Assembly: GCF_024448165.1 (NCBI RefSeq)
Contig: NZ_JAMOLN010000033.1
Coordinates: 1-62,214, forward strand
Origin: Streptomyces longispororuber
Lineage (GTDB): Bacteria > Actinomycetota > Actinomycetes > Streptomycetales > Streptomycetaceae
Reading direction: 5' to 3'
Length of the DNA: 62,214 bases
In this document: piece by piece, positions 33,248-42,976 of the stretch
Position numbering within the stretch: position 1 is the first letter of the stretch
Layout of the letters: each line of letters starts with the position of its first letter
Notes under the pieces: generated by a model
The model's input: the letters and a program-made list of their open reading frames with translations, nothing else
Database searches by the model: none
Told to the model about the DNA's origin: nothing
Position numbers and translations under genes: made by a program

Positions 33248-33634
33248 ATGCGTCCCCTCCACGTCGCCGCAGCCGCGCTCCTGTCCCTCGCCGCGGCCGC
33301 CCCCGCCCAGGCCGCCACCGAGCCCGCACCGCCCCGCGGCCTGTTCCTCACCGTGTCCGGCGACGACAACACCTGGATCCGAGGGGTGCTGCTGCGCTGC
33401 GAGCCCGAGCCCGCGGGCCACCACCCGTACGCCGCCGAGGCGTGCGCCGCGCTCGACGAGGCGGGCGGCGACCTCGACGAGCTGCGGGGAGAGCCGCGGA
33501 CGTGCACCAAGGAGTTCAACCCGGTCACCGTCTCGGCCACGGGCACGCACCGCGGCAGGATGACCGGCTGGCACAGGACGTTCCCGAACGCCTGCGCCCT
33601 GGACGCCGCGACCGGCCACGTCTTCCGGTTCTGA
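33248..33634 (+). CDS. subtilisin inhibitor-like (SSI) protein
   Basis: This 128-residue secreted protease inhibitor has a signal peptide (residues 1-22, cleavage near AQA). The mature part follows the SSI pattern: LFLTVSG, RCEPEPAGHHPYAAEACAAL, GGDLDELRGE, the reactive loop TCTKEFNPVTV, and HRTFPNACALDAATGHVFRF. All four SSI cysteines are present (51, 66, 86, 116). The P1 residue is Lys88, where classical SSI has Met, which predicts inhibition of trypsin-like proteases. The start is ATG 33248. Confidence 0.9.
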   Translation: MRPLHVAAAALLSLAAAAPAQAATEPAPPRGLFLTVSGDDNTWIRGVLLRCEPEPAGHHPYAAEACAALDEAGGDLDELRGEPRTCTKEFNPVTVSATGTHRGRMTGWHRTFPNACALDAATGHVFRF

Positions 33635-33646
33635 GCCCGGCAGGCG

Positions 33647-33805
33647 TCACGCGCTGCGCGACGCCACCATCGCCACGGTGATCAGACCGAGCACGACCCA
33701 GCCGAACCACAGCCAGCCGTTGCTCCCGAGCGCCACCGTGTAGGCGGTCACGGCCACCAGACCGCCGACGGTGAACGCACCCATCGTCTTCGTGGATCCG
33801 GGCAT
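33647..33805 (-). CDS. small membrane protein, unknown
   Basis: This 52-residue protein, MPGSTKTMGAFTVGGLVAV onwards, has one long or two short helices (GGLVAVTAYTVALGS; LWFGWVVLGLITVAMVA). The start ATG 33805 follows a very strong GGGAGGAGGG site, which argues it is real. It lies just upstream of no partner and is convergent with the SSI gene (12-bp gap). No function can be named. Confidence 0.65.
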   Translation of the reverse strand: MPGSTKTMGAFTVGGLVAVTAYTVALGSNGWLWFGWVVLGLITVAMVASRSA

Positions 33806-33899
33806 CACACACCCTCCTCCCGGCAGCCGGACGGCGTACGGTGTGCGGCGCCCGAGCCGCGGCCAGAAGGCCATAGTCACCCGTGATCGGGCGGCGGCG

Positions 33900-34853
33900 C
33901 TACTGTCCGCGCGCGTTCAGGGAGGCCAGATAGGCGTTGTAAGCCGCCAGCTCCTGGTCGCCGTCCCGGTCCGCGGCGCGGTCCTTGCGGCGCGCCTGCC
34001 GGTCGTCCGACTTCTTCCACTGGAAGAGCAGGGCCAGCAGCACCAGCACCGACGGCACCTCACTGAACGCCCACGCGATGCCGCCGGCCGCCGTCTGGTC
34101 GGCCATCGGATCGATGCCCAGGGAGGCCGGCGGGTTCTCGAACGTCCCGACCATCGTGGTGCTCGCCATCATCAGGGCGATGCCGAAGAACGCGTGGAAC
34201 GGCATGCCCGCGAACAGCTCCAGCATGCGCATCACGTAGCCGGGGCGGTGCGGACCCGGGTCGACGCCCATGATGGGCCAGAAGAACACCAGACCCACGG
34301 CCAGGAAGTGCACCATCATCCCGATGTGCCCGACCTTCGATCCCATGAGGAAGTCGAACAGCGGCGTGAAGTACAGCGCGTACAGGCTCGCGATGAACAG
34401 CGGGATCGTGAACGCCGGGTGCGTGATGATCCGCATGTAGCGGCTGTGCAGCAGCATCAGGAGCAGCTCGCGCGGCCCCTTGCGGCCCCGCTGCGCCGAC
34501 ACCGGCAACGCGCGCAGCGCCAGCGTGATGGGCGCGCCCATGAGCAGCAGGATCGGCGACAGCATGCTGATGATCATGTGCTGCACCATGTGCACGCTGA
34601 ACATGACCATTCCGTAGTCGTTCAGCTTGGTGCACATCACCAGGCCGATGCTGAGCACGCCCACGACGAACGAGATCGTCCGGGCCACCGGCCACGCGTC
34701 ACCGCGCCGCGCGAGCCGCACGACACCCCATCCGTACAGGGCCAGCGCGAGGAGGCAGCCGACAAGGAAGAAGGGGTCGGCCGACCAGCCCAGGCCACGC
34801 CCCAGCGTGAACGGCGGCAGATCCATGTTCATGCCGTGCCCGCTGTGATCCAT
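33900..34853 (-). CDS. CtaG-family cytochrome c oxidase assembly protein
   Basis: This 317-residue membrane protein has about seven helices, of the caa3-type CtaG family (Bacillus CtaG-like, distinct from Cox11). Metal-binding candidates are the N-terminal MDHSGHGMNMD, FSVHMVQHMIISMLSP, and VHFLAVGLVFFWPIMGVDPGP; the C-terminal tail is charged. Family members help build the copper centre of cytochrome oxidase or handle copper. The start is ATG 34853; the upstream frame runs into a terminator hairpin. Confidence 0.9.
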   Translation of the reverse strand: MDHSGHGMNMDLPPFTLGRGLGWSADPFFLVGCLLALALYGWGVVRLARRGDAWPVARTISFVVGVLSIGLVMCTKLNDYGMVMFSVHMVQHMIISMLSPILLLMGAPITLALRALPVSAQRGRKGPRELLLMLLHSRYMRIITHPAFTIPLFIASLYALYFTPLFDFLMGSKVGHIGMMVHFLAVGLVFFWPIMGVDPGPHRPGYVMRMLELFAGMPFHAFFGIALMMASTTMVGTFENPPASLGIDPMADQTAAGGIAWAFSEVPSVLVLLALLFQWKKSDDRQARRKDRAADRDGDQELAAYNAYLASLNARGQ

Positions 34854-34901
34854 CCGCCGGCTCCTGTTGCTCGTTTCGTACGGATTGTGCGCCACCAGAG
34901 T

Positions 34902-34941
34902 AGAACTGCCCCCGGCCGCGCTTTCGGCCGGGGGCAGTTCT
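34902..34941 (-). terminator. strong terminator hairpin after pfkA
   Basis: A perfect 17-bp stem (34902-34918 with 34925-34941; arm AGAACTGCCCCCGGCCG) closes a 6-nt loop. It lies 85 bp beyond the pfkA stop and upstream of ctaG, so it separates the two transcription units. No U-tract follows. Confidence 0.8.
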
Positions 34942-35025
34942 CCACAAAGAGAAACTAAAAAGTGGTGGGGCTCCACCGCGTGACGAGAGTCAGACGCGTG
35001 CTGAGGGTCGGACGCGTGCCGAGGG

Positions 35026-36051
<1,026 letters not shown>

Positions 36052-36135
36052 AAGCCCGGAATACCTTTGCAAACGTGGGCCGATGACCGGACCACGTCGT
36101 CCGGCTGGATCCCCCGTACCCTATCGGCGCACAGG

Positions 36136-36193
36136 GGCCCTCCCGTAAGGGCCGTCCGCCAGCTGGACACTCCCGCTCATATGGGCGCGGGAG
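36136..36193 (-). terminator. two hairpins after gatD
   Basis: On the minus strand beyond the gatD stop, CTCCCGC (36170-36176) pairs with 36187-36193 across 10 nt, and GGCCCT (36136-36141) pairs with 36148-36153 across 6 nt. They lie between gatD and pfkA and probably end the murT-gatD transcript. Confidence 0.5.
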
Positions 36194-36210
36194 CGCCCCG
36201 AAGGGGGACC

Positions 36211-36942
36211 TCAGGCGGGCTGCGCCGTAGCAGCAGCAATCCGCTCGTTGCGCAGCGCCTCGTACCACCGGTCGTCCACCGGCGGCATCGCGTTCACGTC
36301 GAGCGCCAGCTTCAGCAGCAGGTCGGCGATCAGCGGGTTGCGCGCCAGCACGGGCCCGTGCATGTACGTGCCGAACACCGTGTCGTTGAAGGCGCCTTCG
36401 GTGCCGTCCCCCGTCCCGTTGCCCTTGCCGAGTCGGGTGCGGGCGAACGGGCGGGCCGACGGGCCCAGGTGCGTGACGCCCTGGTGGTTCTCGAACCCGG
36501 TCAGCGGCGGCAGCCCCAACTGCGGGTCGATGTCGGCCAGTACGTCACCGACGCACCGCTCGCCCTCGCCGCGTGTGGAGACCACGTCGAGCAGCCCGAG
36601 GCCGGGCTCGCGCTCGCCGAGGTCGTTGATGAACTCGTGGCCGAGGATCTGGTACCCGGCGCACACGGAGAACACGATCGCGCCGTTGCCGACGGCGCGC
36701 TGCAGGCCGCCGTCCCGGCGCAGCCGCTCCGCCGCGAGCCGCTGGGGCCGGTCCTCGCCGCCGCCGATCAGGTAGATGTCGCCGGACGTGGGCACCGGCT
36801 GGTCGCTGCGCACGTCGTAGCGCTCGACCTGGAGGCGGCGCTGGCGGGCACGGCGCTCCACCACCAGAGCGTTGCCCTGGTCGCCGTAGGTGCTCAGCAG
36901 GTCGGGGTAGACCCACACCAGACGCAGGCTGCTGTCACTCAT
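36211..36942 (-). CDS. gatD: lipid II isoglutaminyl synthase, glutaminase subunit GatD
   Basis: This 243-residue class I glutamine amidotransferase starts VWVYPDLLSTYGDQGNALVV, with YLIGGGEDRPQ and the nucleophile Cys in FSVCAGYQILGHEF; the catalytic His is in TYMHGPVL. It supplies ammonia to MurT to amidate the D-Glu of lipid II. The start is set at the second ATG (36942), which has AAGGA at 8-nt spacing; ATG 36948 is too close to it. It lies 36 bp downstream of murT. Confidence 0.93.
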   Translation of the reverse strand: MSDSSLRLVWVYPDLLSTYGDQGNALVVERRARQRRLQVERYDVRSDQPVPTSGDIYLIGGGEDRPQRLAAERLRRDGGLQRAVGNGAIVFSVCAGYQILGHEFINDLGEREPGLGLLDVVSTRGEGERCVGDVLADIDPQLGLPPLTGFENHQGVTHLGPSARPFARTRLGKGNGTGDGTEGAFNDTVFGTYMHGPVLARNPLIADLLLKLALDVNAMPPVDDRWYEALRNERIAAATAQPA

Positions 36943-36978
36943 GCTCATGATCCTTAGCTCGTTCTCGTCTGGATCGGG

Positions 36979-38217
36979 TCAGTTGCCCACGCGGCGGCGG
37001 ACGTCCTGGAAGGCCGTGTAGTTGGCGATCAGCTCGATCCGCCCGGGCGGGGAGACCTGCACCGCCTCGTCGATCGACTCGCAGACGCGGAACTCCAGGC
37101 CCGCGACCTCCAGCCGTACCGCGAGGTCGAGCTTGCGGTCGCCGATCACGCAGATCGGGTGCCCGGCGAGCCGGGTGTAGTCGACGTCCCACAGCCAGGA
37201 GGTGTCGGTGCCGTCGGCACCCCGCGCGTTCACCGAAAGGATCACCGGCGTCGGCGGCGGGTCGATCAGAGTGAACGTTTCGAGCCAGCCCGCCGGGTTC
37301 TTCGCGAGCAGCAGCCGCACGTCCCGGTTCAGGAACTGCACGACGTCGTAACGGCCGGCCACCGCCTGCACCTGGTACATGCGCTCCAGGGCGACCTGCG
37401 GCGGCACGCCGAAGCAGGCGGCGACGGCGGCGGAGGTCGCCGCGTTCGCCTTGTTGGCACGGCCCGGGAGCTGGAGGTGGATCGGCCAGGCGGCGCCGTG
37501 CGGGTCGAGCACGTAGTCGCCCTGCAGCGCCCAGCTCGCGGTCGGGCGGCGGAAGCCGCACTCGCCGCAGAACCAGTCGTCGCCGGGGCGCTGCATCACG
37601 CCGCCGCACGCCGGGCAGGACCAGGCGTCGTCCTTCCACTCCTGGCCGGCGGCGACCCACACCACGTTCGGCGAGGAGGAGGCCGCCCACACCACCAGCG
37701 GGTCGTCCGCGTTCGCGATCACGATGGCCTTCGAGCCGGCGAGGCCCTCGCGCCACTTCTCCGCGAGCATGCGGGTCTCGGCGGCGCGGTCGAGCTGGTC
37801 GCGCGAGAGGTTGAGCAGCGCGATCGCCTTGGGGGACGTGTCACGGGCGACGCCCGCGAGGTACTTCTCGTCGACCTCGATGACACCGAACCGGGAGTCC
37901 GAGCCGCCCGCGAGGGCGGAGGTGATTCCGGCGGGCATGTTCGCGCCCAGCGCGTTCGACACGACGGGGCCGCTGGCGCGCAGGGCCTCGGCGATCAGCC
38001 GCGTGGTCGTCGTCTTGCCGTTCGTCGCCGAGACGAGCACGACGTCCAGGTGCTGGGCGAGCCGTCCGAGCAGCTCGGGGTCGAGCTTGAGCGCGACCTT
38101 GCCGCCGATCACCGACCCGCTGCCGCGGCCCGCCGCCCGCGACACCGCGGCCGCGGCCTTGCCGGCCGTGACGGCCAGCTTGGCCCGCGGAGTCATCGAC
38201 TCCGAGTTGCCTGACAT
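36979..38217 (-). CDS. murT: lipid II isoglutaminyl synthase, Mur-ligase subunit MurT
   Basis: This 412-residue Mur-ligase-like protein has the ATP loop ATNGKTTTTRLIAEALRA, LNLSRDQLDRAAET, a Cys4 zinc ribbon typical of MurT (CPACGG... WFCGECG, about residues 200-225) and a C-terminal DUF1727 domain (YTRLAGHPICVIGDRKLDLAVRLEVAG). With GatD it amidates lipid II, affecting cross-linking and lysozyme resistance. The start ATG 38217 follows AAGGAGGA. The 142-bp spacer to the divergent deformylase gene includes a small palindrome. Confidence 0.95.
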   Translation of the reverse strand: MSGNSESMTPRAKLAVTAGKAAAAVSRAAGRGSGSVIGGKVALKLDPELLGRLAQHLDVVLVSATNGKTTTTRLIAEALRASGPVVSNALGANMPAGITSALAGGSDSRFGVIEVDEKYLAGVARDTSPKAIALLNLSRDQLDRAAETRMLAEKWREGLAGSKAIVIANADDPLVVWAASSSPNVVWVAAGQEWKDDAWSCPACGGVMQRPGDDWFCGECGFRRPTASWALQGDYVLDPHGAAWPIHLQLPGRANKANAATSAAVAACFGVPPQVALERMYQVQAVAGRYDVVQFLNRDVRLLLAKNPAGWLETFTLIDPPPTPVILSVNARGADGTDTSWLWDVDYTRLAGHPICVIGDRKLDLAVRLEVAGLEFRVCESIDEAVQVSPPGRIELIANYTAFQDVRRRVGN

Positions 38218-38359
38218 CTTCTTGGGTCCTCCTTGCGTACGGCGCCGCGCCTGCCCCCGGCATCGCTTTCCGGCCTCAGCCTATCGAGATCCTCTGACAA
38301 GCCCGAACTGCGGCACCACCAGCGGATCGGGGCACTGTACGGACCGTACCCTTACGGCC

Positions 38360-38899
38360 ATGCGACACGGCTCGATCCCGGGCGCCTCAGGGCGCGTACG
38401 ACCCCTGACCCTGCTCGGCGAAGCCGTGCTGCACCAACCCTGTGCGCAGGTCACGGACTTCGGTCCGTCGCTCGCGCGCCTCGTGGAGGACATGTTCGCG
38501 ACGATGTACGCGGCCCAGGGCGTCGGTCTCGCCGCGAACCAGGTCGGGGAGTCCCTGCGGGTCTTCGTCTACGACTGCGAGGACGACGAGGACGTCCGGC
38601 ACGTGGGCCACGTCGTGAACCCGCGGCTGGTCGAGGCGGACGGCGTCGTGATCCGTGGGCCCGAGGGCTGCTTGTCGCTGCCAGGGCTGGAGGCGGGCAC
38701 GCCGCGCTTCGACCACGCGCGCGTGGAGGGCCAGGACGTGCACGGCGACCCGGTGACGATCCACGGCACGGGCTGGTTCGCGCGCTGCCTGCAGCACGAG
38801 TGCGACCACCTGGAGGGCCGCACGTACACGGACCGGGTCACGGGGTGGCGGCGTCGGCGGGTGCTGCGCCAGGCGGCGCGGGCGCCCTGGGGCCGGTAG
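38360..38899 (+). CDS. def: peptide deformylase
   Basis: This 179-residue metalloenzyme removes N-formyl groups from nascent proteins. All three motifs are intact: GVGLAANQVG, EGCLSLPG (metal Cys) and QHECDHLEG (two metal His and catalytic Glu). The start ATG 38360 is used; the longer frame shadows murT. The C terminus is basic. It is one of several def paralogues normal for Streptomyces; GTACGG-A-CCGTAC (38337-38349) lies 11 bp before the start. Confidence 0.95.
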   Translation: MRHGSIPGASGRVRPLTLLGEAVLHQPCAQVTDFGPSLARLVEDMFATMYAAQGVGLAANQVGESLRVFVYDCEDDEDVRHVGHVVNPRLVEADGVVIRGPEGCLSLPGLEAGTPRFDHARVEGQDVHGDPVTIHGTGWFARCLQHECDHLEGRTYTDRVTGWRRRRVLRQAARAPWGR

Positions 38900-38918
38900 G
38901 GGCGGCGGAGGGGGTCCC

Positions 38919-39572
38919 TCAGAAGCCGGGGCCGCCCACCTTGTCGCCCGCGGCGGCGAGACGCCCCCACAGCAGGTCGGCGAGACCCCGCACCAACTCG
39001 GGACGGGTGCAGGGCCGTTCCCCGAGCCACCAGTCGCCCGCGGCGTGCATCATACCGACGATCCCGTGGCCCCACACCCGTGCGAGCTGCTGGCTCCCGG
39101 GGCCGAGGTCGACGCGCTCCTCGATGACCTCGGCCAGTTCCTCGCCCATCCGCCGCAGCAGCGGGGCCGAGTGGCGGCCGACGTCGAACCCGGAGTCGCC
39201 GGGCGAGCCCTCCGCCGGATGCATCAGGAACCGGTAGACCTGCGGCCTGGCCTCGATCGCCGCGAGGTAGGTGTCCAGCGTGGCCTCGACCCGCTCGCGG
39301 CGCTCCGCCGGGGCGTCGAGCGCGGCGCGCAGGGAGGCGAGCAGGGCGTCCGTGTGGCGGGTGGCGAGGGCCGCGTACAGTCCGCCCTTGTCGCCGAAGT
39401 GCCGGTAGAGGATCGGCTTGGTGATGCCGGCCTCGGCCGCGATGGCGTTCATCGAGGCGCCCGGGCCGTCCCGGAGCACCACGCGGTCGGCCGCCTCGAG
39501 CAGCTCACGTCGTCGGCGCTCGGCGGCGGACTGCTGCTCCGCGCGCTGATCGGTCCGCTGTGTGGTCTCCAT
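38919..39572 (-). CDS. TetR-family regulator of the acyl-CoA dehydrogenase gene (inferred)
   Basis: This 217-residue protein has a TetR HTH (RELLEAADRVVLRDGPGASMNAIAAEAG, then ITKPILYRHFGDKGGLYAAL) and a TetR_C ligand domain. It is divergent from an acyl-CoA dehydrogenase gene with a 163-bp spacer holding two dyads (39667-39705), suggesting an acyl-CoA-responsive repressor of fatty acid degradation. The start ATG 39572 is preferred; the longer frame lacks similarity. Confidence 0.9.
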   Translation of the reverse strand: METTQRTDQRAEQQSAAERRRRELLEAADRVVLRDGPGASMNAIAAEAGITKPILYRHFGDKGGLYAALATRHTDALLASLRAALDAPAERRERVEATLDTYLAAIEARPQVYRFLMHPAEGSPGDSGFDVGRHSAPLLRRMGEELAEVIEERVDLGPGSQQLARVWGHGIVGMMHAAGDWWLGERPCTRPELVRGLADLLWGRLAAAGDKVGGPGF

Positions 39573-39666
39573 GAGGATCTCCCCGCCCGTGCGATGGCTT
39601 GACGCACGCGAAAGGTAACACCCGACGGCTGTGCGGTATCGAACGCGTACTCGGAGGTTGACAGAG

Positions 39667-39705
39667 GCTACTGACCAGTAACAGACTCTCGTTACCGCAA
39701 GTAAC
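39667..39705. promoter_or_regulatory. two dyads in the tetR/acyl-CoA dehydrogenase spacer
   Basis: GCTACTGACCAGTAAC (39667-39682) is a 16-bp palindrome with one mismatched pair, and GTTAC-cgcaa-GTAAC (39691-39705) is a second inverted repeat 8 bp further. The TTACTnnnnAGTAA-like form is common for TetR regulators of fatty acid genes. They sit before the dehydrogenase start (39736) and are likely operators. Confidence 0.65.
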
Positions 39706-39735
39706 ATATGCAGTGTACGCAGCCCTGGAGGGGTC

Positions 39736-40962
39736 ATGGCCGAGTTCACGATGGATCTCAACGACGAGCAGAAGGAAGTCCGTGACTGGCTTCACGGCTT
39801 CGCCGCCGATGTGATCCGCCCCGCGGCCGCCGAGTGGGACGAGCGCGAGGAGACCCCGTGGCCGGTCATCCAGGAGGCCGCCAAGCTCGGAATCTACTCC
39901 CTCGACTTCTATGCGCAGCAGTTCTTCGACCCTTCCGGTCTCGGCATTCCCATGGCCATGGAGGAGCTCTTCTGGGGTGACGCGGGCATCGCGCTGTCGA
40001 TCGTCGGCACCGGTCTGGCCGCGGTCGGCGTCCTCGCCAACGGGACCGAGGAGCAGATCGGCACCTGGATCCCGCAGATGTACGGCGACGTGAACGACGT
40101 GAAGGTGGCCGCTTTCTGCTCCTCGGAGCCGGACGCGGGATCCGACGTCGCCGCCATGCGCACGCGTGCCGTCTACGACGAGGCCAAGGACGAGTGGGTC
40201 CTGAACGGCACCAAGACCTGGGCGACGAACGGCGGCATCGCCAACGTCCACGTGGTGGTCGCTTCCGTGGACCCCGAGCTCGGCTCCAAGGGCCACGCCT
40301 CCTTCATCGTGCCGCCGAGCACCCCGGGCCTGTCCCAGGGCCAGAAGTTCAAGAAGCACGGCATCCGCGCCTCGCACACCGCCGAGGTCGTCCTCGAGGA
40401 CGTGCGGGTGCCCGGCTCCTGCCTGCTCGGCGGCAAGGACAAGCTCGACGAGCGCATCGCCCGCGCGCGTGAGAAGGCCGCCAAGGGCGGCGAGCGCGTG
40501 AAGAACGCCGCCATGGCGACCTTCGAGGCGTCCCGCCCGGCCGTCGGCGCGATGGCGGTGGGCACGGCCCGCGCCGCGTACGAGGAGGCCCTGGAGTACG
40601 CGAAGACGCGCGAGCAGTTCGGCCGCCCGATCATCGACAACCAGGGCGTGGCCTTCCAGCTGGCCGACATGCGCACCCAGATCGACGCCGCCCGCCTCCT
40701 GGTGTGGCGCGCCTCCTGGATGGCGACCACCGGCAAGAAGTTCGAGAACGCCGAGGGCTCCATGTCCAAGCTGTTCGCGAGCGAGACCGCCAAGAAGGTC
40801 ACCGCCCAGGCGATCCAGATCCTGGGCGGCAACGGCTACACGCGGGAGTACCCCGTGGAGCGCATGCACCGCGACGCGGCGATCTACACGATCTTCGAGG
40901 GCACGAGCGAGATCCAGCGACTGGTCATCGCCCGCACCCTCTCGGGCATGCCGATCCGCTAG
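39736..40962 (+). CDS. acyl-CoA dehydrogenase
   Basis: This 408-residue flavoenzyme has the ACAD layout: helical N domain ([21 protein letters not shown]), beta domain with [16 protein letters not shown] and [15 protein letters not shown] (FAD contacts), and a C-terminal helical domain with [22 protein letters not shown] and [21 protein letters not shown]; the catalytic base Glu is likely in IFEGTSEIQ. It catalyses alpha-beta desaturation of an acyl-CoA. Insertion of about 15 charged residues ([20 protein letters not shown]) precedes the C domain. Confidence 0.95.
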   Translation: MAEFTMDLNDEQKEVRDWLHGFAADVIRPAAAEWDEREETPWPVIQEAAKLGIYSLDFYAQQFFDPSGLGIPMAMEELFWGDAGIALSIVGTGLAAVGVLANGTEEQIGTWIPQMYGDVNDVKVAAFCSSEPDAGSDVAAMRTRAVYDEAKDEWVLNGTKTWATNGGIANVHVVVASVDPELGSKGHASFIVPPSTPGLSQGQKFKKHGIRASHTAEVVLEDVRVPGSCLLGGKDKLDERIARAREKAAKGGERVKNAAMATFEASRPAVGAMAVGTARAAYEEALEYAKTREQFGRPIIDNQGVAFQLADMRTQIDAARLLVWRASWMATTGKKFENAEGSMSKLFASETAKKVTAQAIQILGGNGYTREYPVERMHRDAAIYTIFEGTSEIQRLVIARTLSGMPIR

Positions 40963-40971
40963 CCGTGGGCC

Positions 40972-41222
40972 TCAGCAGTCGACCAGGGCCCCGCACGAGA
41001 CGTTCACCGTCGCGGACGTCATCGTGCGGGCCTGGTCCGAGGCCACGAACGCGGCGACGTCGCCCACCTCGGCGAGCGTCGCCGCGCGGCCGAGAAGCGT
41101 CGGCTCCGTGAGCATCCCGGTGAGCTCCTTGCGGCCTTCGAAGTCCGGGGAAGGCTCTCCGGGATCCCGCCCGTCCTCAGGGTCACCACCCGGATCCCCT
41201 GGGCTCCGAGCTCGCACGCCCC
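40972..41222 (-). pseudogene. truncated, frameshifted short-chain dehydrogenase remnant
   Basis: The end of this stretch reads LLGRAATLAEVGDVAAFVASDQ, then TMTSATVNVSCGALVD, the C terminus of a streptomycete SDR. Upstream, another frame reads ELGAQGIRVVTLRTGGIPESLP, the preceding part of the same family, so a frameshift lies near 41150. Everything N-terminal of this (Rossmann loop, YxxxK) is absent, cut off exactly where the cupin gene ends (stop 41223). It is a non-functional relic. Confidence 0.8.
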
Positions 41223-41759
41223 CTAGGGGTGGCCGTGCCGCAGCGGGGTCAGCTGCTCGATGTCGTAGCGGGCCCGCAGCTCCTCGATGGCCGCGTGGTC
41301 CGGCGGCCCGTCCGTCGCGAGGATGTCGAGGAGTTCGTCGAAGTAGCGCTCGTGGTCCGGCGGGGGCGAGGCCTGGAAGAACATCTTGGCCGGGGCGCCC
41401 GTCGGGTTGGCGAAGGCGTGCGGGCAGCCGGGCGGCACGACGATCACGGTTCCCGGGCCGGCCCGCACCACCTCGTTGCCCGAAGGGGACCGCCAGCGCT
41501 GCCAGTTGTCGGGCGTCCGCACCCGCGGCTCGAAGGCGAGGACGTCCAGCTCGCCTTCGAGGACGTAGAACAACTCCTCGCTCCGGGTGTGCACATGGGC
41601 GCCGACGTCGAACCCCGGCGGCACCACGACCTCGAAGCTGGACGCGATGCGCGAATGGTCGCCGGTGACCTTGAAGGTGACCTGTTGGGCCGCCGTCTGC
41701 ACCGTACGGCCGTGCCCCGGCGGCACCAGCAGACCCTCGGTCGGCGTCAGCGCGGTCAT
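41223..41759 (-). CDS. cupin monooxygenase-like protein of the rppA operon
   Basis: This 178-residue single-cupin protein has motif 1 GAHVHTRSEELFYVLEGEL (His-x-His, Glu) and motif 2 VIVVPPGCPHAFAN (third His). In the RppA-CYP158 operon of S. coelicolor the cupin oxidises 1,3,6,8-tetrahydroxynaphthalene to flaviolin, and this gene holds the same place. The ATG 41759 overlaps the P450 stop by 4 bp. It borders a decayed SDR gene downstream. Confidence 0.85.
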   Translation of the reverse strand: MTALTPTEGLLVPPGHGRTVQTAAQQVTFKVTGDHSRIASSFEVVVPPGFDVGAHVHTRSEELFYVLEGELDVLAFEPRVRTPDNWQRWRSPSGNEVVRAGPGTVIVVPPGCPHAFANPTGAPAKMFFQASPPPDHERYFDELLDILATDGPPDHAAIEELRARYDIEQLTPLRHGHP

Positions 41760-42976
41760 CCCGCCGCCGACCACGTCACCGGCAGACCCTCCGGCCCACG
41801 GATCAACGCGCCCTTGCGGAACGGCACCTCCTCGGCCGGAACGGCCAGACGCAGCCCGGGGAACCGGTCGAGCAACGCGTCCACCAGGAGCTCCGACTCC
41901 AGCCGCGCCAGCATGCCGCCGACGCAGTAGTGCGGGCCGAAACCGAAGGAGACGTGCGGGTTCGGCGTCCGGTCGAAGTCGATGCGGTCGGGATCCGGGA
42001 ACACGTCGGGGTCGCGGTTGGCCGCCAGATAGGACACGTAGACCGGGTCGCCCTCACTGATGCGCACGCCCGCGACGTCGACGTCCTCCAGGGCGATGCG
42101 GGACAGTCCGACGGCGCTGCGGTGCGGGATGTAGCGCAGCAGTTCGTCGATGGCCTGCGGGCGCAGGTCCGGCTCGGCGCGCAGCCGCCGCACGAGGTCC
42201 GGGCGGGTCAGCAGGATGTACACCATGTTCCCGCAGTTGTTGGTGACGGCCTCGCCGCCGATCTGGACCAGGACCGCGAGACCGACCGCCTCGTCCTCCG
42301 TCAGCTCACCCGCGCCGACCGCCGTGCCCAACAAGGAGGTGACGTCCTCACCGGTGCCGTCGTCCCGCGCGCGGATCAGGCGCGCGAAGTAGGCCGACAT
42401 CTCGTTCTTGGCGCGTTCGCTGATCTCCGCGCCGTGCGCCGACGACAGGATCAGCTGCGTCCAGGTGTGCATCAGCTGCCGGTCGGCCGCGGGCACTCCC
42501 ATCAGCTCGCAGATCACCGCGATGGGGAAGGGCGCGAGGAGGCGCTCCGTGAGGTCGGCCGGCGGGCCGTCGTGCAGCACACCGGTCACCAGCTCGTCGA
42601 GCATCCCCTGCGCGCGCGTGCGCAGCCGCTCGACGCCGCGCGCCGTGAACGCCGCGGTGACCGCGCGGCGCAGCCGCGTGTGGTCGGGCGGGTCCGCGAA
42701 CCCTACGGCGCCCGCCTGCGGGATGAAGTGCGGGGCCAGCCGCGTGACCTGACGGCCGACGACGGCCTCCCGGCTGAACCGCGAGTCGTTCGTGACGGTG
42801 CGCACGTCGTCGTAGCGCGTCACCAGCCACGCCCAGCCCTCCCCGTTGGGCAGCTGGATCCGGGTCACCGGGCCCTCGGCCATCAGCCGGGACAGGACCG
42901 GGTCGAAGTCGACGCCGTGGAGGTCCAGGGCGGGCCAGGGGCGGACCGGCGGCCGGGTGGTGGTGTCCTCCGTCAT
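41756..42976 (-). CDS. cytochrome P450, CYP158-like (biflaviolin synthase candidate)
   Basis: This 406-residue P450 has the heme motif FGFGPHYCVGG (Cys351), ELLRYI (ExxR is E278-LLR281) and I-helix GGEAVTNN, in which Ala243 replaces the usual Thr. CYP158A2 of S. coelicolor also has Ala at that place and couples flaviolin oxidatively, so the substitution supports this assignment. It starts at ATG 42976, overlapping the rppA stop (ATGA), and ends overlapping the cupin start. It probably dimerises flaviolin to pigments. Confidence 0.88.
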   Translation of the reverse strand: MTEDTTTRPPVRPWPALDLHGVDFDPVLSRLMAEGPVTRIQLPNGEGWAWLVTRYDDVRTVTNDSRFSREAVVGRQVTRLAPHFIPQAGAVGFADPPDHTRLRRAVTAAFTARGVERLRTRAQGMLDELVTGVLHDGPPADLTERLLAPFPIAVICELMGVPAADRQLMHTWTQLILSSAHGAEISERAKNEMSAYFARLIRARDDGTGEDVTSLLGTAVGAGELTEDEAVGLAVLVQIGGEAVTNNCGNMVYILLTRPDLVRRLRAEPDLRPQAIDELLRYIPHRSAVGLSRIALEDVDVAGVRISEGDPVYVSYLAANRDPDVFPDPDRIDFDRTPNPHVSFGFGPHYCVGGMLARLESELLVDALLDRFPGLRLAVPAEEVPFRKGALIRGPEGLPVTWSAAG

